Origin: an uncultured Erysipelotrichaceae bacterium
GTDB lineage: Bacteria; Bacillota_I; Bacilli_A; Erysipelotrichales; Erysipelotrichaceae
Direction of reading: 5' to 3'
Assembly (NCBI GenBank): GCA_902795905.1
Contig: CADBMY010000212.1
Location: 1 to 6,334 of the forward strand
Length of the DNA stretch: 6,334 nt
The position numbers were made by a program, and so were the translations under genes. The notes below the pieces were generated by a model that did not search any database, was not told where the DNA came from, and saw nothing but the letters and a program-made list of their open reading frames with translations. Shown here piece by piece: positions 1-5,351 of the stretch; position 1 is the first letter of the stretch; each line of letters opens with the position of its first letter.

Positions 1-191
1 ATCACGGTCAGCAGAATTGCCTGCGGCCAGTTCGGCTTTCCGGTCGATACCATGGCGATCTCATAGGATGCCAGGACCGTAAAGGTACACTTCAGGATCT
101 CCATCCAGATGCCGCCGAACAGTACCATGGGCACAGCGATCGCCGCCAGAATAATACCGGCAGTAATCTTGATGATCATACTCTTACTCAT
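1..191 (-). CDS. cdsA: Phosphatidate cytidylyltransferase, N-terminal part (C-terminus beyond left edge)
   Basis: CdsA condenses CTP with phosphatidic acid to give CDP-diacylglycerol at the cytoplasmic membrane, the branch point for phospholipid synthesis. Only the first 63 codons are in the window. They encode a short polar start (MSKSMIIK), a hydrophobic segment at about residues 9-28 ending in FGG, and a second one at about 31-48 with the A-S-Y-E-I-A stretch that resembles the early family pattern. The catalytic C-terminal signature lies outside, so the call rests on the N-terminal helices plus position directly after uppS, where cdsA is normally found. The start ATG at 191-189 overlaps the uppS stop (ATGAGTAA), an 8-nt gene overlap that implies translational coupling. 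GGAGGTG at 204-198 is well placed as its ribosome binding site, inside the end of uppS. Confidence 0.85.
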   Translation of the reverse strand, partial: MSKSMIIKITAGIILAAIAVPMVLFGGIWMEILKCTFTVLASYEIAMVSTGKPNWPQAILLTV

Positions 192-888
192 TGGTCACAC
201 CTCCGAATCTTCTGTCACGGTGTTCATATTCCTCCATGCACCGGCGCAGCACCTCGGGTGTAAACTCCGGCCAGCTTTCCGGCACGAAGCAGAGTTCCGC
301 ATAGGCGATCTGCCAGAGCAGGTAATTTGATATTCTCTGTTCTCCGCTGGTACGGATCAGATAATCCACCGGAGGCATATCCTCAGTCATCAGATACCGT
401 GCAAAACCATCTTCATCGATATCATTCTGTACAATACCATTCTTTACATCTTCCGCATATTTACGGGCAGCCAGAACGATCTCCCTGTGGGCGCCGTAGT
501 TCATCGCGATATTCAGCTGCAGACCTGTATTGGCCGCAGATCTTGCCATGGCATTGCGCAAAACAGCTGCCGTAGAAGCCGGAAGCTCTTCCATTTCACC
601 GATGATATTGATACGGAACCCCCTGTCCACAAACTCCTGCATATACTTTTCAAAGAAGATCGCAGGCAGTTTCATCAGATAGCTGACTTCGTCTTTGGAG
701 CGTTTCCAGTTCTCCGTTGAAAAAGCATAGATCGTCAGGTACCGGATACCCAGTTCACTGGCGGCGATAGCGATCGTCCGGACATTGTCCGCTCCTGCCA
801 GATGACCTGCAGAACGCGGCAGTCCCTGCGCCTTGGCCCAGCGCCCGTTGCCGTCCATAATGATTGCCAGATGTTCACACTTTTTCAT
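184..888 (-). CDS. uppS: Undecaprenyl diphosphate synthase (cis-prenyltransferase)
   Basis: UppS adds isopentenyl units in cis to farnesyl diphosphate, giving the C55 carrier lipid for peptidoglycan and other wall polymers; it acts in the cytosol at the membrane face. The 234-residue product opens almost directly on the catalytic motif IIMDGNGRWA (residues 9-18, with D12 the expected Mg-diphosphate Asp). Next come RSAGH (25-29), YAFSTENWKR (54-63), IIGEMEELP (95-103), and the signature LIRTSGEQRISNYLLWQ (177-193) followed by AYAE, with E198 as the second metal-linked acid. It is slightly shorter than usual (about 240-255) because the N-terminal lead is only a few residues. TGGAGGT at 900-894, 5 nt before the ATG, supports this start. 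One departure is NYGAHREI at 130-137, where NYGGRDEI is common. It follows frr after 97 nt and overlaps cdsA. Confidence 0.97.
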   Translation of the reverse strand: MKKCEHLAIIMDGNGRWAKAQGLPRSAGHLAGADNVRTIAIAASELGIRYLTIYAFSTENWKRSKDEVSYLMKLPAIFFEKYMQEFVDRGFRINIIGEMEELPASTAAVLRNAMARSAANTGLQLNIAMNYGAHREIVLAARKYAEDVKNGIVQNDIDEDGFARYLMTEDMPPVDYLIRTSGEQRISNYLLWQIAYAELCFVPESWPEFTPEVLRRCMEEYEHRDRRFGGVTNE

Positions 889-904
889 GGTATACCTCCA
901 AAGA

Positions 905-933
905 ATTATATCACTGTTCCGGGCTTTTGTATG
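905..933 (-). promoter_or_regulatory. Candidate extended -10 promoter for uppS-cdsA
   Basis: On the minus strand TATAAT lies at 910-905, preceded by TG one base upstream (TGATATAAT), a full extended -10 match. A weak -35, CATACA at 933-928 (3 of 6), sits 17 bp upstream. The predicted start of transcription, about 898, falls inside the uppS ribosome binding site and would leave a leader of only about 10 nt, which counts against it. The element match is seen directly; promoter activity is inferred. Confidence 0.5.
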
Positions 934-951
934 TCTGCCGGAGACGAATAA

Positions 952-980
952 GAAAACAATGATTATTCATCATTGTTTTC
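952..980 (-). terminator. 12-bp perfect hairpin between frr and uppS: possible terminator or attenuator
   Basis: On the minus strand GAAAACAATGAT pairs perfectly with ATCATTGTTTTC around a 5-nt loop, GAATA. It begins 6 nt after the frr stop codon. The descending arm ends in TTTTC and is followed by TTATTCG, so it is U-rich, but the stem is AT-rich and has no clean terminal U-tract. It could terminate or attenuate transcription after frr, or act as a 3' stabilising or processing site. A promoter-like site downstream of it (905-933) would fit a transcription unit boundary here. Confidence 0.5.
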
Positions 981-985
981 AGTGT

Positions 986-1534
986 TTATACCTTAAGTAC
1001 TTCTTCACTCTTCTTGGCAGCCAGCTGATCGATCTGTTTGACAAAGCTGTCTGTCAGTTTCTGGATCTCGTTCTCCGCATCCTTCTGCACATCTTCATCC
1101 ATCGTTTCATCTTTCTTGATGGCTGTATTGGCATCTCTGCGGATATTTCTGATCTGAACCTTGGCTTCTTCTGCCATCTTGCCGACTTTCTTTGTCATCT
1201 CCTTACGGGTCTCACCGGTCAGGGCAGGAATCGTCAGTCTGACGACAGTACCGTCATTCTGCGGCGCAATACCGAGATCGGCAGCGTGGCAGGCTCTTTC
1301 AATATCCTTCAGACTGCTCGGGTCATAAGGTTTGATCACGAGTGTACGTCCTTCCGTAACAGAAATACCTGCGATCTGATTCAGAGGTGTCGGTGATCCG
1401 TAGTATTCAACTTCAACTCTGTCAAGCATATGGGGATTTGCCATGCCGGTTCTGACCGTATTCAGGTCATCCTTGAAGTAGGCAATTGCCTTTTCCATCT
1501 TTTCCTTGCTGGTGTCAACGATTTGATATGTCAT
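986..1534 (-). CDS. frr: Ribosome recycling factor (RRF)
   Basis: RRF, with EF-G, splits the post-termination ribosome from mRNA and tRNA in the cytosol. The 182-residue protein is close to the usual 185. Family landmarks are VRTGMANP (27-34), YYGSPTPLNQIA (44-55), TLVIKPYD (64-71), the IAPQNDGTVVRLTIPALTGETRKE block (89-112), and IRNIRRDAN (128-136). R110, R129 and R132 fall at the same numbers as the conserved arginines of the E. coli protein. The long helices of domain I at both ends and the central domain II are all present. The start ATG at 1534 has AAGGAG at 1545-1540, 5 nt away. That site overlaps the pyrH stop codon, so frr and pyrH (9 nt apart) are clearly one transcript and probably translationally coupled. 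Confidence 0.98.
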   Translation of the reverse strand: MTYQIVDTSKEKMEKAIAYFKDDLNTVRTGMANPHMLDRVEVEYYGSPTPLNQIAGISVTEGRTLVIKPYDPSSLKDIERACHAADLGIAPQNDGTVVRLTIPALTGETRKEMTKKVGKMAEEAKVQIRNIRRDANTAIKKDETMDEDVQKDAENEIQKLTDSFVKQIDQLAAKKSEEVLKV

Positions 1535-1543
1535 ATTCTCTCC

Positions 1544-2245
1544 TTATCTGATCACTGTACCGATCGCTTCGCCTTTTACAGCTTTAAGTATATTTCCGGC
1601 TTCATTCATATTGAAGACCAGGATCTCTATATGATTATCCTTGCACATGCTGGTCGCTGTGCTGTCCATGACCTGCAGATTTCTGCTGAGCATTTCCATA
1701 TAGGACAGTTCATCAAACTTCACTGCCTTCGGGTCCTTCTTCGGATCTGCCGAGTAGACACCGTCAACACCGTTCTTCGCCATCAGGATCACATCTGCCT
1801 TGATCTCAGACGCTCTCAGTGCAGCCGTTGTATCCGTAGAGAAGTACGGACTTCCCGTACCGCCGCCGAAGATCACGACTCTGCCCTTTTCCAGATGCCG
1901 CACAGCTCTTCTCTGAATGAACGGTTCCGCTACCTTTGGCATTTCTATAGCCGTCATGACACGTGTATCGACATCAATTCCCTCAAGATATGTCTGGATA
2001 GCCAATGCATTGATGATCGTCGCCAGCATACCCATGGAATCACCGGTAACACGGTCAGCACCCATTTCCTGAAGACTCTTCCCGCGGATAAAATTACCGC
2101 CACCGACAACGATGGCAACCTGCACACCGGCATCGTGAACTTCCTTGATCTCAGCCGCCAGCTGTCTCAGAACCACAGGATCAAAATTCTTCTCATTCCC
2201 GGCCAGAGCTTCACCGCTGAGTTTAAGCAAAACTCGCTTATACAT
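1544..2245 (-). CDS. pyrH: UMP kinase (uridylate kinase)
   Basis: PyrH phosphorylates UMP to UDP with ATP. It is a hexameric amino-acid-kinase-fold enzyme, distinct from eukaryotic UMP/CMP kinase. Visible motifs are [13 protein letters not shown] (2-14, phosphate loop), VGGGNFIRG (47-55), [15 protein letters not shown] (68-82, UMP site), [20 protein letters not shown] (126-145), and [12 protein letters not shown] (157-168, nucleotide site). I place the start at ATG 2245, giving 233 residues. A GTG at 2260 would add five residues, but it has no ribosome binding site before it, whereas AGGTGAGG at 2262-2255 sits 9 nt ahead of the ATG. It heads the pyrH-frr unit, has its own promoter-like site just upstream, and lies back to back with the phosphatase gene on the plus strand. 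The usual upstream neighbour, tsf, is displaced by that gene. Confidence 0.97.
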   Translation of the reverse strand: MYKRVLLKLSGEALAGNEKNFDPVVLRQLAAEIKEVHDAGVQVAIVVGGGNFIRGKSLQEMGADRVTGDSMGMLATIINALAIQTYLEGIDVDTRVMTAIEMPKVAEPFIQRRAVRHLEKGRVVIFGGGTGSPYFSTDTTAALRASEIKADVILMAKNGVDGVYSADPKKDPKAVKFDELSYMEMLSRNLQVMDSTATSMCKDNHIEILVFNMNEAGNILKAVKGEAIGTVIR

Positions 2246-2254
2246 ATGATTGGT

Positions 2255-2262
2255 CCTCACCT
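2255..2262 (-). promoter_or_regulatory. Ribosome binding site that decides the pyrH start
   Basis: AGGTGAGG on the minus strand lies 9 nt before ATG 2245. It overlaps the alternative GTG at 2260-2258, which is preceded only by AAAG and has no purine-rich site of its own. This favours the ATG and the shorter N-terminus. Confidence 0.7.
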
Positions 2263-2274
2263 TTACTGTGTATC

Positions 2275-2283
2275 ATTATATCA
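2275..2283 (-). promoter_or_regulatory. Extended -10 promoter for pyrH-frr
   Basis: Minus-strand TGATATAAT gives a perfect -10 hexamer (2280-2275) plus the TG extension (2283-2282). No convincing -35 lies 16-18 bp upstream, as is common for extended -10 promoters. The predicted start near 2268 leaves a leader of about 23 nt that includes the ribosome binding site. It lies in the divergent spacer shared with the plus-strand phosphatase gene. Confidence 0.65.
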
Positions 2284-2298
2284 TTTCACAATACAGTA

Positions 2299-2327
2299 TT
2301 ACGAAGAAATTGAGGATATTGTATGAT
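2299..2327 (+). promoter_or_regulatory. Weak candidate promoter for the Ppx/GppA-like gene
   Basis: TTACGA (2299-2304, 3 of 6 to the -35 consensus), a 17-bp spacer and TATGAT (2322-2327, 5 of 6) form the best pair I find on the plus strand in the 101-bp divergent spacer. The predicted start, near 2334, coincides with the ribosome binding site, which makes it doubtful. Confidence 0.3.
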
Positions 2328-2333
2328 TTTGCT

Positions 2334-2340
2334 GAGGTGG
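2334..2340 (+). promoter_or_regulatory. Ribosome binding site that decides the Ppx/GppA-like start
   Basis: GAGGTGG lies 6 nt before ATG 2347. An in-frame ATG at 2323 would add eight residues (MILLRWYS) that do not fit the family and that span the binding site itself. ATG 2347 places the conserved DIGSNT at residues 8-13, as expected for this family. Confidence 0.75.
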
Positions 2341-2346
2341 TATTCC

Positions 2347-3216
2347 ATGAAGAGATATGCGGTCGTTGATATCGGTTCCAATACCGTTGTACTGCTGATC
2401 TATGAATACAGCGATAAACCCGTGATCATCTATCACGAGTCGGAGCCTGTACATCTGATCGGCTATCATGATAACGGTCATATGCGTGAAGAAGGTATTA
2501 CAAAGACAACAGAGGTTCTGAAAAGATATAAGCAGATCATCGACAGATATCAGCCGGATGCCTGCGGTGCGTTTATCACCGAACCATGGCGGCATATCGA
2601 CAATGCCGAAGAGATGCTGCAGAGCTTCCGCTCAGCCGGTATACCTGTACTTCCCCTTTCCGGCCGCGAAGAGGCAGAGCTGGACTACCTCGGCACCCGC
2701 ATCGACTGTGCAGAGATCATGGACGGTGCTGCCTTTGACATCGGCGGCGGCAGTTCAGAGTTTATTTCCTTTCATGACGGAAAGATCACCGAGGCTGTCA
2801 GTATCCCCATGGGCTGTGTCCGATTATCCCTGCTTTCTCCGGAACTGTCCTATACCGATGATCTTGTCAGTGAGACTCTGCAGAAGTATCCGTTACTGTG
2901 CACAGACAGTCATACACTGATCGGTATCGGCGGTACCGTCAGAGCCTTCCGCCGTGTATGCAGAGCCCTGTACGGAATCTCTGACGATATCCCGTATACA
3001 ACTGTACTGGATATCTATACACAGCTGAAAAACGGTGATGAAAAGACCACAGCAGTCATGCGGGAGATTGTCTCTGCCGGACGCCAGTCTGTCTTTGTAC
3101 CGGGAATGACGATGCTGGTATCGATCATGAAGAGCTATGGTGCAGAAGTCCTGCATGTATCCAGAGGATGTGTCAGGGAAGGATATCTGTTCCGCTATCT
3201 GCTGCATAGCGCATAA
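2347..3216 (+). CDS. Ppx/GppA-family phosphatase, compact form (exopolyphosphatase or pppGpp phosphatase-like)
   Basis: This family hydrolyses terminal phosphates of polyphosphate or converts pppGpp to ppGpp, using an actin/Hsp70-type ATPase fold. Seen here are VVDIGSNT (6-13, first phosphate loop), SGREEAELDYLG (105-116, holding the expected catalytic Glu at E108 or E109), FDIGGGSSE (130-138, second phosphate loop), PMGCVRL (154-160), GIGGTVRA (193-200) and SRGCVREGYL (272-281). At 289 residues it has only the two-lobed catalytic core and lacks the C-terminal HD-like helical domain of the long E. coli-type enzymes. The usual AT-x-x-LR segment is replaced by ITEPWRHIDN (77-86), a marked departure that suggests a distinct subfamily. 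It is the only plus-strand gene here, divergent from pyrH and convergent with tsf. Substrate cannot be told from sequence, so I assign no gene symbol. Confidence 0.88.
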   Translation: MKRYAVVDIGSNTVVLLIYEYSDKPVIIYHESEPVHLIGYHDNGHMREEGITKTTEVLKRYKQIIDRYQPDACGAFITEPWRHIDNAEEMLQSFRSAGIPVLPLSGREEAELDYLGTRIDCAEIMDGAAFDIGGGSSEFISFHDGKITEAVSIPMGCVRLSLLSPELSYTDDLVSETLQKYPLLCTDSHTLIGIGGTVRAFRRVCRALYGISDDIPYTTVLDIYTQLKNGDEKTTAVMREIVSAGRQSVFVPGMTMLVSIMKSYGAEVLHVSRGCVREGYLFRYLLHSA

Positions 3217-3238
3217 ATACTCATACTGTTCAGACATG

Positions 3239-3301
3239 AAAAAAACCGATCCGAATGAACTCTCCATTTTCAATGGAGCAGTTCAGAAGATCGATTTTCT
3301 T
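3239..3301. terminator. Bidirectional intrinsic terminator between the phosphatase gene and tsf
   Basis: The hairpin spans 3247-3293. CGATC (3247-3251) pairs with GATCG (3289-3293). After an internal loop, GAACT (3257-3261) pairs with AGTTC (3280-3284), and CTCCATT (3262-3268) pairs with AATGGAG (3272-3278), with one bulged C at 3279 and a TTC loop. On the minus strand it is followed by GG and seven T (3245-3239), a classic terminator for rpsB-tsf. On the plus strand it is followed by ATTTTCTTT (3294-3302), a weaker tract that could end the phosphatase transcript. Confidence 0.88.
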
Positions 3302-3309
3302 TAGGTAAC

Positions 3310-4203
3310 TTACTTGCCCTGAGCCATGGCAGCTACTTCAGCAGCAAAGTCATCAGCTTTTTTCTCGATGCCTTCACCGACCTTGTAACGTACGAAGCAG
3401 ACAACTTCAGCACCGTTTTCCTTCAGGTACTGACCGCACTTCTTGTCCTGATCCAGGAAGAAGATCTGGTCAACAAGGCACATCTCCTGCAGAGACTTGG
3501 ACAGACGGCCCTCAACGATACCTGCCTTGACCTTTTCAGGCTTGCTGGCAAGAGACTCATCGTTGGCAACCAGCTCTGTCTGGATCTGACGCTCATGTTC
3601 AACGATGTCAGCAGGCATATCCTTACGGGATACATATGTAGGGGTCATGGATGCAACCTGCATGGCCATGTTCTTGGCAACCTGTGCATCCTGTGTGCCC
3701 TTGACAACAGCCAGAGCAGAGATCTGACCGCCGTTGTGCATATATGTACCGAAGATCTCGTCATCGTTCTTTGTGACGATCTCAAAGCGGCGCAGCTTGA
3801 TCTTTTCACCGATGATCGCTGTAGCACTGATGACAGCATCATTCAGTGTTCCTTCCGCAACAGGAAGTTCAAGAGCTTCTTCAACTGTCTTGGCTTCGCT
3901 GTTCATGATCGTATTCACTGTCTCATCGAGCAGAGCCAGGAACTTGTCATTCTTGGCAACGAAGTCTGTCTCGGAGTTGATCTCTACGAGAACTGCCTTA
4001 TTGCCGCAGACAGCAACTCTGGAGAGTCCTTCAGCAGCTGTACGGCCTTCTTTCTTGGCAGCCTTGGAGATACCCTTCTCACGCAGCCAGTCAACAGCCT
4101 TCTTGATGTCACCTTCACACTCGACAAGGGCCTTCTTGCAGTCCATCATGCCGGCGCCGGTCATTTCACGTAATTCTTTAACCTGTGCAGCTGTAATTGC
4201 CAT
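3310..4203 (-). CDS. tsf: Elongation factor Ts
   Basis: EF-Ts is the guanine nucleotide exchange factor that reloads EF-Tu with GTP in the cytosol. The product is 297 residues (283 in E. coli). The N-terminal UBA-like domain carries VKELREMTGAGMMDCKKAL (8-26), and GDIKKAVDWLREKG (31-44) follows. The EF-Tu contact motif INSETDFVAKN (75-85) holds D80-F81, the same numbers as the exchange residues in E. coli. The core repeats and the C-terminal FVRYKVGEGIEKK segment are intact. The start ATG at 4203 lies 2 nt after the rpsB stop. AAGGAGG at 4220-4214 serves as its binding site from inside the last rpsB codons, so the two genes share a transcript and are probably coupled. A strong terminator follows downstream; pyrH, the usual next gene, lies beyond the inserted plus-strand gene. 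Confidence 0.98.
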   Translation of the reverse strand: MAITAAQVKELREMTGAGMMDCKKALVECEGDIKKAVDWLREKGISKAAKKEGRTAAEGLSRVAVCGNKAVLVEINSETDFVAKNDKFLALLDETVNTIMNSEAKTVEEALELPVAEGTLNDAVISATAIIGEKIKLRRFEIVTKNDDEIFGTYMHNGGQISALAVVKGTQDAQVAKNMAMQVASMTPTYVSRKDMPADIVEHERQIQTELVANDESLASKPEKVKAGIVEGRLSKSLQEMCLVDQIFFLDQDKKCGQYLKENGAEVVCFVRYKVGEGIEKKADDFAAEVAAMAQGK

Positions 4204-4205
4204 AC

Positions 4206-5171
4206 TTATTCAGCCTCCTTTACTGCCTCAGCAGCCTGCGGTGCAGGTGCTGCTTCCTGCTTCTCAGCAGGTTTTGCTTCTTCGTTTCTTCTGTTGTCCT
4301 TACGGAAGACACGTCTCTCACCGCTGTTGTTATAACCGCGGCGGTCTCTCTGCTGCTGAGCACGGCGCTCCTCATATCTCTGACGGCGCTTTCTCTCATA
4401 TTCGGCAGCCTGCTGTTCAACATTGATCATGACATCATTCATTGTGATATCATCAGCAGCTTCATCTTCCTGGTAAGCAACTTCCAGTACACCGCCCTTA
4501 GCCTGAATGATCGCATCCGCGATAACACTGACAAGCAGCTTGACGGAACGTACAGCATCGTCATTTGCCGGGATCGGATAATCAACTGTATTCGGATCAG
4601 CATTTGTATCGATCAGCGCAAATACCGGAATATGCAGCTTTCTTGCTTCCGCAACAGCGTTGTGCTCTTCCAGAGGGTCAACAACGAAGACTGCATCAGG
4701 CAGCTTCTTCATTTCCTTGATACCGCCGAGGAAGTTGTTCAGACGTTCTTTCTTCTTTAACAGACCGGACTGTTCCTTCTTCGTGTAGACACTGATCGTA
4801 CCGCTGGACTCCATCTCTTCGATCTCAACAAGCTTCTTGATGGACTTCTGGATCGTACGGAAGTTTGTCAGAGTACCGCCGAGCCATCTCTGGTTAACAT
4901 AGAAGCTTCCGGAACGGATCGCTTCTTCCAGGATCGTCGCCTGTGCCTGCTTCTTTGTGCCGACAAACAGGACCTTGCCGCCCTTCTCGGTGATCTCACG
5001 AATCGCATTGTATGCATCTGTCAGCTGTTCCTGCGTCTTCTCCAGATCGATGATGTATACACCGTTCTTGGAAGTATAGATGTAGGGACGGAACTTAGGG
5101 TTCCACTTTCTGGTCTGGTGACCAAAGTGTACACCGTTTTCAAGCATTTTCCTCATTGAAACAACAGCCAT
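4206..5171 (-). CDS. rpsB: 30S ribosomal protein S2 with long C-terminal extension
   Basis: S2 binds the 30S subunit at the head-body junction and is needed for S1 or mRNA engagement. The canonical fold covers about residues 1-235: [20 protein letters not shown] (6-25), FVGTKKQA (69-76), [12 protein letters not shown] (93-104), [14 protein letters not shown] (163-176) and [20 protein letters not shown] (187-206). The usual length is about 240-260, but here it is 321. The extra residues form an acidic stretch (235-252), an Arg/Gln-rich block (257-296) and an Ala/Glu/Pro/Lys tail (297-321), probably disordered. The start ATG at 5171 gives the standard MAVVSM opening, with GAGGT at 5185-5181, 9 nt upstream. 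The frame stays open for 38 more codons upstream, but those do not resemble S2. It leads the rpsB-tsf operon and has its own promoter and a structured leader. Confidence 0.97.
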   Translation of the reverse strand: MAVVSMRKMLENGVHFGHQTRKWNPKFRPYIYTSKNGVYIIDLEKTQEQLTDAYNAIREITEKGGKVLFVGTKKQAQATILEEAIRSGSFYVNQRWLGGTLTNFRTIQKSIKKLVEIEEMESSGTISVYTKKEQSGLLKKKERLNNFLGGIKEMKKLPDAVFVVDPLEEHNAVAEARKLHIPVFALIDTNADPNTVDYPIPANDDAVRSVKLLVSVIADAIIQAKGGVLEVAYQEDEAADDITMNDVMINVEQQAAEYERKRRQRYEERRAQQQRDRRGYNNSGERRVFRKDNRRNEEAKPAEKQEAAPAPQAAEAVKEAE

Positions 5172-5309
5172 TTTATATTTACCTCGCTTTCCGTTGTTTT
5201 CCGCCACAGTTTCCGACACCGCCAACGTACGGCAGTACATCCTCCGTACGCACGGGGCAGTGAATCCACTGTGTGAGAAGTACATCTCTTTGCACGCAAA
5301 AAGATGCCA
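5172..5309 (-). promoter_or_regulatory. Structured 5' leader of rpsB (candidate autoregulatory RNA)
   Basis: If transcription starts near 5309 the leader is about 138 nt. Three hairpins can be drawn on the minus strand. In the first, CATCTTTTTG (5306-5297) pairs with CAAAGAGATG (5292-5283) around loop CGTG: 10 bp, one of them G-U, at the very 5' end. In the second, CAGTG (5271-5267) pairs with CACTG (5262-5258) around GATT. In the third, CGTACGG (5250-5244) pairs with CCGTACG (5232-5226) around an 11-nt loop. Between the third hairpin and the ribosome binding site lie three CGGAAA copies (5215, 5203 and 5193 as first bases). No terminator-like U-tract is seen, so any control would more likely act on translation. 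S2 is known to repress its own message in proteobacteria; its use here is inference. Confidence 0.5.
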
Positions 5310-5315
5310 AAAATA

Positions 5316-5344
5316 AATATAACATACTCATCTCTTCCTGAGAA
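5316..5344 (-). promoter_or_regulatory. Promoter of the rpsB-tsf operon
   Basis: Minus-strand TTCTCA (5344-5339, 4 of 6 to the -35), a 17-bp spacer and TATATT (5321-5316, 5 of 6) with a TG extension (TGTTATATT) make a good housekeeping promoter. It starts 7 nt beyond the end of the upstream peptidase gene and predicts a start of transcription near 5309. Confidence 0.65.
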
Positions 5345-5347
5345 GAG
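5332..5347 (-). terminator. Short hairpin after the M42 peptidase gene, possible weak terminator
   Basis: Minus-strand CTCTTC (5347-5342) pairs with GAAGAG (5337-5332) around loop TCAG, 4 nt after the peptidase stop. A T-rich run (5317-5309) exists, but it begins 14 nt beyond the stem, too far for a normal intrinsic terminator. The stem also overlaps the rpsB -35. Read-through from the peptidase gene into rpsB is therefore possible. Confidence 0.3.
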
Positions 5348-5351
5348 TAAT

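Noticed and set aside
833..1396. A 187-codon plus-strand open frame opposite frr.
   Set aside because: It is antisense to a clear RRF gene and crosses the hairpin and the start of uppS, with no motif or initiation signal.
2246..2260. GTG start for pyrH at 2260.
   Set aside because: It lacks a ribosome binding site, and its bases form part of the site used by ATG 2245.
1430..2326. A 298-codon plus-strand open frame opposite pyrH and the start of frr.
   Set aside because: It is antisense to two well-supported genes. Its translation is rich in Cys, His and Ile with no recognisable motif, and no suitable ribosome binding site is evident. It is a mirror effect of the codon use on the other strand.
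3595..4426. Two long overlapping plus-strand open frames (3595-4173 and 3734-4426) opposite tsf and the end of rpsB.
   Set aside because: Both are shadows of highly conserved genes and show Ser/Leu-rich translations with no domain.
5172..5285. N-terminal extension of S2 by 38 residues from ATG 5285, or a separate leader peptide.
   Set aside because: The frame is open, but the added residues do not resemble S2. No spaced ribosome binding site precedes ATG 5285, and MAVVSM at 5171 is the normal S2 start with a good site. The extension also encodes the leader hairpins.
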